Shown: positions 56,557 through 64,000 of the stretch, in pieces | Layout of the letters: each line of letters starts with the position of its first letter | Numbering within the stretch: the stretch's first letter is position 1 | Source: Siphlonurus alternatus | Taxonomy: Eukaryota > Arthropoda > Insecta > Ephemeroptera > Siphlonuridae | Assembly (NCBI GenBank): GCA_949825025.1 | Contig: OX463782.1 | Coordinates: 31,839,351 to 31,903,350, forward strand | Length of the DNA stretch: 64,000 nt | Reading direction: 5' to 3' | The notes under the pieces: model-generated | Told to the model about the DNA's origin: nothing | The model's input: only the letters and a program-made list of their open reading frames with translations | The model's database searches: none | Position numbers and translations under genes: made by a program

Positions 56557-57141
56557 CATTATCTCCATTTTACTATTACGGAAAAAAAATAAAAGCATAC
56601 AAAAAATATACTGTATTAATATTTTCAAAAGCTCACTGCAAGATAAAGTAAGTATAACAACTATGAATTATTGTTTTTTTGTTCTACCGCATTCTTTTTA
56701 CAAACAATGCATTAAATAATTAATTAAATATAAAGTATAATACGTGATAAACACAGAAGATATCGTTTTAGATTATAGTTGTGATTAAATTACTATAACT
56801 CTTCAACTGCCTTATCATTTAATTCTGCAGCCGATTTAAAAATTAAAATATTAGCATGCGAGATCACTTTGTCACTGTCAATATTGACACACTTAAGTTT
56901 ATATCTCGCTGGAGACTTGAGCAAATATTTAAATGAATATAAGCGAGCAGTTTAATAAATTCGATCCATTTGAAATTTGTTTTTGCACGATAGTAAATTT
57001 GCATTTAGATACTTAAAATTTTATCGTATTTCAAAGATTATAACTTGTAATTAAGTTTAACAAAATTGATTCAGAGGGCTTGCTTGGGTTAATTTTAAAG
57101 TTTCAATATTTAATAATTAAAAAAAAAAAAAATGAATTAAG

Positions 57142-57304
57142 CTTAAGCCGATATTACACGATACAATTTTTCTAACTACTGAATACAATTTTTCCTTACA
57201 AGAAAATTTCATCTCCATACAAACAAATGTAGTTGAAGTTTTCTTGTAAGAAAAAATTGTATTCAATAGTTAGAAAAATTGTATCGTGTAATACCGGCTT
57301 TAAG
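57142..57304. mobile_element. fold-back MITE, family J
   Basis: CTTAAGCCGATATTACACGA...AATTTTTCTAACTACTGAAT mirrored by ATTCAATAGTTAGAAAAATT...CGTGTAATACCGGCTTTAAG. Arms of about 65 bp. Confidence 0.8.
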
Positions 57305-57884
57305 AATTATTTTAACAACAGAATTTTTATGATATTGGACAGTAAAAACTTCAAAAATAGGTTAAAATCTGTACTTTTAATGTCTGGAATTAGTTTATAC
57401 TGTTTTCTGTTTAAAATTTGACTAATATATATACTTCATTATATTATTATTTAAATATTCAAATTTTGCATTTAGTAAAATGCATTAGTTTCGTAAGGAA
57501 CAGAAACCAACCGGCAGCGTTTTCTTAACATGCTTTTTTAATTTTCTATGAGTTTGAATACGTAGAATGATTTGCTGACTTACATTCATAATAATATATA
57601 AAGAAGTGAATTTATTGGAACGAATATAGAGAGACAAAGACATAAACAAATATATCAAATTTCGTATGAAAACATCCTGCCGAGCTGATATAATTTATAT
57701 ATTTTCCATATGAATGTTTTTTGCTGCCCTGGTAGTATTATCAAATATAAAGAGTAAATACGTACACTTTTTTCATAAAAACACGCACGCATATATGATA
57801 TACAGTATTATACAAAAGTCATCGCTTTCTCTCTTTTTCTCATTTTTTTGCTTGTAAAATGAGTTATACGCAACTTTGTGCAAA

Positions 57885-57915
<31 letters not shown>

Positions 57916-58491
57916 TACGTACTGACTTTCAGGTACAAAAAAAAACAAGCTGTTTCGTTTCACTGATGCAATTTAAACTTACAGAAACTAAAGATATACT
58001 TTTGCTTCACAGAAAGATATAATTTATTATTTTATCTGTTCTTTCTTTAAAAAAAACTACCAAACCAAAGGTACAAAAAATAACAAAAATATTATACGAC
58101 AGTACATGTTAAATCATGCTGAAAATTTTCATAAAATAATAAAACATGTACTTGAAAACATTTTTTTTATAGAGAAGTTGTTGTAATTCATTGAATTTTT
58201 TTTATACAATTAATGATAAAGAATCTTGGATTATTTTCACTCTTGGATTGAATTGAATTACAGAATATTACACAAATATGGAGGCACGCACATCTAATTA
58301 TTTTTCTTTGATGATACTAATTTCTAGTAAATTTATATTTTTTTAACAAGTTGAAAAATAATGTTAAAATAAAATATTATAGTCCGTAGCCACAGATTCA
58401 CGTGGTACTTGTTTTTACATTTTAATGTGAATTCAATTGAATTATTTTGCGATCTAAAATTTAATATGAAAGCTTTTTTACTTATAATCTT

Positions 58492-58852
58492 AAGGGTAAG
58501 ATAACGTCACGTGTACCAATGTTAAAAAAAATCCCTCGCACGAAAATTCTGAAAAAAAAATTAAAATGTTCTCCTCTACACCCCCTATCAGTAGCTAAAC
58601 TATCAGGTATACAAATACGATCTAGTTTTTGAGTGAATGAATTTTTAAAGTTGATTAATTTAACATGGAAGTTTCATTTCTCCATGTTAAAGTAGTCAAC
58701 TTTAAAAATTTATAACTCAAAAACTAAATCGCATTTGTATACCTGATATTTTAGCTACTATGATAGGGGGTGTAAAGGAGAACATTTTGAATTTTTTTCA
58801 GAATTTTTGTGTGAGTGATTATTTTTAACATTGATGGCGTTATCTTACCCTT
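58492..58852. mobile_element. 361-bp fold-back MITE, family D, with TTAA at both ends
   Basis: TTAAGGGTAAGATAACG...GGCGTTATCTTACCCTTAA; further arms CCAATGTTAAAAA, CCCTATCAGTAGCTAAA, CAGGTATACAAAT. Longer centre than 17632-17892, with its own inner hairpin (TTAAAGTTGATTAATTTAAC region). Confidence 0.78.
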
Positions 58853-58937
58853 AATATGAAATCCTTTCTTTATATATTTGATATGAATTGGTACTACTCC
58901 ATCTCACACCTGTCGAGCAGATACACACAATGCAGAA

Positions 58938-59070
58938 TCGCGATTCACGATGGAATTATACAAAAAATAGCCAGTTTTTTCACTAACCGTGGTTTTCTTA
59001 CTAACAGTGAGTCTGGTACTAACCGCGGTTACTGAGAAAACTGGTTATTTTCCTTCATAAATCGCACCCA
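58938..59070. mobile_element. MITE, family A, copy 4
   Basis: GCGATTCACGATGG...AGCCAGTTTTTTCACTAACC faces GGTTACTGAGAAAACTGGTT...TTCATAAATCGCACCC. Confidence 0.6.
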
Positions 59071-59079
59071 ATGGCCCTA

Positions 59080-59247
59080 CAGGCGCGGATCCAGAAAAAA
59101 AATTCGGGAGGGGCTGCCTCCTTAAGGCCAATGTTAAAAAAAAAATTTTGGAGTGGGGGAAATGCCTATATTGCCCATCTTAAATCCAAAATTTCGGGGG
59201 GGGGGGGGGGCTGCAGCCCCCCAGCCCACCCCCTGGATCCGCGCCTG
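59080..59247. mobile_element. 168-bp MITE with CAGGCGCGGATCCAG ends
   Basis: Perfect 15-bp terminal inverted repeats (59080-59094 and 59233-59247), a G run in the middle, no transposase. Flanks CTA / TTA could be a degenerate 3-bp target duplication. It begins 10 bp after the previous MITE. Confidence 0.75.
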
Positions 59248-59269
59248 TTAATGTATGTTGACAAATAAC

Positions 59270-59588
59270 CAAAGGGAGAGAATAGATTGAAAATTAAATA
59301 CATATATATTTTTACTTTTTTGGAGTGCGGGAAGTAATTTAAAATAATTATATTAATTATGGTGCATGGTACTATAATCTGATTGGACACTCATGACGTC
59401 ATTAGCTCTTAATGACGTCATGAGCAAAGCACCCCAAATTAAGATAATTTCAATATATTATTTTTAGAAATAGTTCTCGCACTCCAAAAAATCTGAAGAA
59501 ATTAAAAAGTACATAATCATAATATGTAGATTCTCTAACTATGCAATAAAAATGACACCATTATTGTCTATTGCAGAAGTAAAGGTAA
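59270..59588. mobile_element. fold-back element related to families E/F, with two TGACGTCA
   Basis: Arms TTTTTGGAGTGCGGGAAGTA / TAGTTCTCGCACTCCAAAAA, centre ACTCATGACGTCATTAG and TTAATGACGTCATGAGC, distal TATTGCAGAAGTAAAGG. Same layout as 45555-45895. Confidence 0.6.
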
Positions 59589-59708
59589 AAACTTATATGT
59601 CAATTTTACGATTCACTCTGTAATAACTCTACAATGTTATTTGTTGTATTTTAAATGTATATTTTACACACATAGCCGTAGATTTTATTATACCAAGTCA
59701 TTTTATCG

Positions 59709-59881
59709 TTAATATTTACCAACATATTTTATTTGGTTGCAATTCCCTGAAGACTCGAAGTTCAAACTTGGGTGGTGTGGCAAAAAGTATAACAATGTTC
59801 CCAGTTCATCTTGAAAATGCTTAAGTGTCGCAACTGCTCGCCAGGGATCGCCACGAGGCATCGCTCGTTCCCTCAGGAGAC
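59709..59881 (-). other. weak candidate terminal exon
   Basis: Acceptor TTTTCTTGTAG|GT, then a frame (phase 2) of 56 residues beginning LLRERAMPRGDPWRAVATLK, with a TAA at 59709-59711. The first 60 bp are GC-rich. No family recognised and no upstream exon found. Confidence 0.2.
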
Positions 59882-59999
59882 CTACAAGAAAACACCATAA
59901 AAGCAGCGAGCAAAAATAAACACAACAGTAAAATTCTCAAGTGTAAAAACACAACAAATAATAAACTTGAATTGTTAAATGTCATAATGATAGTGAAAA

Positions 60000-62900
60000 A
60001 GAAGTGCAAGAAATGTGTGCAGTTTATATTATAGTATACTTTTTAAGTTTGAAATATAATTTACATGCAAATTTAGCTTCAAACTGGTAACTATATTGTA
60101 ACATATTTATATTGCATAGACTTATAATGGTAAAAAAAAATTACTTTTACAGCTTTGAGATGTTTAAATATCACACTTTATTTGACAAATAACTTGCAAA
60201 TTTGTGTGCCTGAATAAATACCATTTTAAGGTTTTAACGCAGTTTCGTTGAACAATAGTATTTTACATTATTTCTACAGTATTTTACACTGCACGATGAG
60301 AATACATAATTTTATTAACTTTGAACAGCCTATACAACTAAAAAAAGTATTAAATATGATAATACTTTAGTTTGATGGTGATAGTACGCTCCTTGTTCAC
60401 TTCACAAATACGAACTATTTTTGTAATACGTACATCTATCGAAATATTCTGCAAAAAGTTAGACAGAAAGCTAAAGAAAAAGGCAGGGAGGGAGATATGC
60501 ACCATGTAAAACCCCAGCAAAAGGAACATTTTTTGTTTGCGCACATTTTTATTCACGTATTGGTACGAGATTGGAGGCTCCTTTGATGGTCCGCTATTGA
60601 AAATCCTCAACGGCTCAACGTTCTATACCTTTTTTCTTATTTCGTATTTTCAATAAAATATTGTCTGGTCTCACAGAAGCAATATGTAGAATTACCTTGA
60701 GTAGTAAATACAAAGACTTCAGGTATAAAAAAACGTTCCTCTACGATATACCCATATATTAGTTTTAGAAACATTGGGCGTGGGCTTTGTATACATACAC
60801 AACAAGTATTACGTTATGTATTTGTTTTTTTGTTTGTTTTTTTTTTTTTGCTGCTAAAACTTTTGTCGAATGATGAAGGCATAAAATATTAAATTCTTTT
60901 ATGTATGTACATTTATCTTTAATGGTACGATTATCTTTAGAAACAAAATAGGGAGGGGGGGGGGAAGCAAAATCAAAAGTTTCCCCGAATTAAATATGAG
61001 AGTTTACAGGTCATTGTGCATCCAATTGTAAAGAAATCTATTGTTTGTTTTATATACGCATACAAAAAGTTTTGTAAATCAAATATGACCGTAAAAAAAG
61101 TAACATGCCAGATTTTTTTTTACAGCACAACTTCATTTTTTATTTCATAAAACAATCGAGTTATGACATATATTTTTTTTTAACAACACACATTAGGCTA
61201 GTGTAAGTTCACCCTATATTTGGCTGCTTGAAAACAATACATTTTACGTTATATATGAGAAAAAATATCAAAGTGTAGAAATAAAAAAAATCCAAAGGAC
61301 AAAGAATAATGGCAGGGTGTGTTGCTAGGCGAGCCATTAAAACAAAGTCCCGGAGTCCCCGACCTGCTGAATAGATGGAAATGCGGGAGAAAAATGACAG
61401 CGGTGGAAAACAGCACTTAAATTGTGTGTGTAGCTAAAACGAAGGCAATAGAAAAAAATTGAATGAAAATAAAAATAGTTATCTCTCTATGAAAAAATAA
61501 TCTGAAACTTCTGTAGTCTCTCTCCATGTAACTAAATTGTAGCACAAACAGTATGGTAGTTGTACACATATTTTCTGATTGATCGTGTTCTTACAAAAGT
61601 AAACATTTAATTACCTTGAAAGCTTGAAGATTAATTTCTTTATCTCTCAAGTATTTTCTATACAGCCACAAAGCTTATAAATCATAATTACCAGTCTTGA
61701 GGAGATAATTTTAATGCTGTTATTTTTAAGGTGCCATTAATCCTACATGAACAAAAAAAAATGAAACGATGCCTAATAAATTAATAATGGATAATATTTA
61801 TTTATACCAAACTTTTTAAGTTCATCAACAATAATTTTCTTTAAATTTAATACATGCGATTCATACAGTCACCTTAAGAAAGACATTAGCCAAACACGCT
61901 ATGATTGATGTGCAGTTGTTCACAATTTTATTTAACAATTTGTAATAAGTAATAGAAACAGAAACCAATTCAGCATGTATATTAAAATAAATAAAAAATA
62001 ATTTAAAAAACTTAAGCTGCATTAAGGATAACCTCCATGTTTTTTTTTGTTATTTTTTCACATTTGAATAAAAGACCTTGAGTTATGTACAGTCAATTTT
62101 TTTGAGATATTTTTGAATCCTCTAACACCCTCAAAATCCAGAGTACAGACCCTGTTAAATAATTAAATGTTAACTGAGAGTTAACTATGAGAATATTACT
62201 AAAATACACTAGATTTAGTAGATTTAATTTGAAATGGAAATAATACTTATTTATAGAATTAAATTGTATTCTTATTTTAACACATGAAAATAATGGTATG
62301 AAACAATTATTTAATTATTTGAAAAAATGAAGGACATTTTAACAATTGATGTAATAGTTAATACAAGACAATAATACACATTGGTGTGACGCATTGTAGA
62401 TACCTTGTCAGCATATCTGACAGCTATATAATCAAAATTTAATTGTCGTCATGTACAAAGTATATATTAGAATTACTCATGTGCATCAAAGTGTATTATT
62501 ACTGACTGTTGGATAGTTTGAATTGTTAAAACTTTGTAATGAAAATAGTTTTAATTCTCATCATATTGTTATTAACGTTTAATTTTACTGCAATACATCC
62601 ATTGATATATAATTTCCAAATGAAAAATTATGCGTACAAGAGGTAAAAATATAAAAGCTATTGCACATATTTCTATTCTATACATTATTTATTTGATATA
62701 TCTCTAAATCAATATAACTGACAGGTATTGATATTATTACTAAAGGTATAAATGTGGTGAAATAAGATACAATGAAAATATAATAAAACTGTCTCAAATA
62801 TCACTATGATGCTATCAGAAACTGTCAGATGCTGTCAACTCATCCATATTGGTGTACAAAAATGTATTTACAGTACAATATAATAATGGAATTTTAACAA

Positions 62901-63140
62901 TAAAATTAACATTTTATGAGGTGTCATATATGAGAATCACGACACGTATGATTCTTCAAATATGGAGAAAAGGTTGTAAATAATAAAATCATTTTAATTT
63001 TTTTATCTACGAGAGGAGACTAAAAAAATGTTAACTTATGGTTGTAAACTTTAATATTAATCAATTTGTTTACATTTGTACGTATATAATTATTATAATA
63101 TATAGTGGAAGAAGTGAATAAAATTAATAACAGACAGAAG
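60000..63140. other. gene-free AT-rich interval
   Basis: Homopolymer runs and AT-rich sequence. At 62030-62150 there is one arm of a family E element (GACCTTGAGTTATGTACAGT, CCTCTAACACCCTCAAAATC) without its partner. Confidence 0.5.
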
Positions 63141-63149
63141 TAGCACAGT

Positions 63150-63650
63150 GGTGAGATTAGAGAAACACCAGCTGTTTCCATTTTCATTACATGTCACCAA
63201 GTGTGCCTTAACTAGGAGAGAGGACAACGATTTTCTGCTGTAGGATGGACTAACTTTTCAAACCGTCCTCTTTTGCCGCCAAGGAGACGCCATGTCGCAT
63301 CTCTGGTACGTCACGATGCTGACTTTGAAAAGTGCATTTGATTGGCTAACCTTATATCAAAGGTGCCGCTTTAGCCACCAGCGCTACGTTGTCAGATTTT
63401 TGACGTCCCCAAACAGTCCGGCCGCCAGCTGCTCGAGCGCGCGACTCATTTTACGGACTTTCCCGAAAGTTGACGAAACTTGTCGAATTTTGAGGTCTAT
63501 CAATTCAATGTTGTTGGCCATCCTCCTAGTAAACTATCTTTGAGAGAAGACAGAGAGTCGCTAAGCAAATTAAATATCGACCTTCATCAGGCTGCGACGT
63601 CTCGTGATGACACTCGTCTAAACAAACAATAAGCGACGCGATACAATGGT
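63150..63650. other. GC- and CpG-richer block near the window end
   Basis: Contains GATTGGCTAAC (CCAAT class), CGGCCGCC, GCTCGAGCGCGCGAC, TTTGACGTCCCC and an 83-residue plus ORF from 63292 (MSHLWYVTMLTLKSAFDW). Promoter-like composition, possibly a 5' region of a gene beyond the window. The ORF is not recognised. Confidence 0.3.
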
Positions 63651-64000
63651 ACTTCTTTCCGTGTTTCCAATTTAAACTTCAGCAGGGAAATTTATTTGTT
63701 ATTTTTTGTAGTTGTTTATTATTTCAATTATATATCTTGTAAAAAGCTGTTGATGAAGAGTGGAACAGAATGATTATTGTTGCATGTACGAGCTGCCAGA
63801 ATCATTTAGACCAAGACTGTATGAATAAATGAGAATGTTTAATTCACCGTCTTAATGTTGTTAAACCTTTTTGTTGTTATGTCAATTATACAGAAGAAAT
63901 ATGAAAAAAAAAAAACTTGAATGTTACATACTTTTAGAAGATATGCTAACCATTTTCTCTCACAATAAGAAAAAAAGTAAAATTAAAAAAAATCGTAAGC

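Noticed and set aside
59071..59268. 65-residue plus ORF with a GGGGG stretch
   Set aside because: Lies almost entirely within a MITE with perfect terminal repeats.

Overview
The window is animal nuclear DNA, most likely from an arthropod. It is AT-rich (about 30% GC by eye), has spliceosomal introns with GT-AG borders, and is dense in microsatellites and inverted-repeat transposable elements. No operon, CRISPR array, rRNA or convincing tRNA was seen. The arthropod call rests on the one gene I recognise and on genome style; I cannot name a species.

Two host genes, both on the minus strand, are supported. The main one is a SOL-1 (suppressor of lurcher protein 1)-like double-CUB protein. Six coding exons (34476-34401, 10651-10465, 8823-8633, 6749-6542, 6278-6004, 5295-5246) join with matching phases into a 328-residue reading frame: signal peptide, CUB1, CUB2, short linker, hydrophobic tail. 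Family knowledge places SOL-1 as an auxiliary subunit of AMPA/kainate-type glutamate receptors. Its first intron is about 23.7 kb and fills a third of the window. Downstream of it (221-1391) lie the last two exons of a small multi-pass membrane protein that I cannot assign.

Mobile DNA dominates the rest. Two nearly identical retroelement copies (6868-8176 minus, 19576-20906 plus) each carry one intact ORF1-type protein and no reverse transcriptase. They have target-site duplications and A-rich or short-repeat tails, so they look like an arthropod counterpart of mammalian HAL1 (half-LINE) elements. In both, a TAGGCAAC-N24-GTTGCCTA inverted motif lies exactly 27 bp upstream of the target-site duplication. 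A third, shorter retroelement (10682-11251) sits beside exon 2, next to a partial tandem duplication of exon 2 and its splice acceptor. All three begin with the same ATGGCGCG block; in two of them it reads AAGATGGCGCG.

Around 25 fold-back (MITE-like) elements are spread over intron 1 and the upstream region. Several families share a GGGnGC...ATTCAC(G/A)AAGC terminus, and others carry TGACGTCA or CCGGAAGT motifs. TGACGTCA occurs about 20 times in the window, far above composition expectation. From 34.6 to 64 kb there is no convincing gene; two weak candidate exons (55955-56145 plus, 59709-59881 minus) are listed as such.
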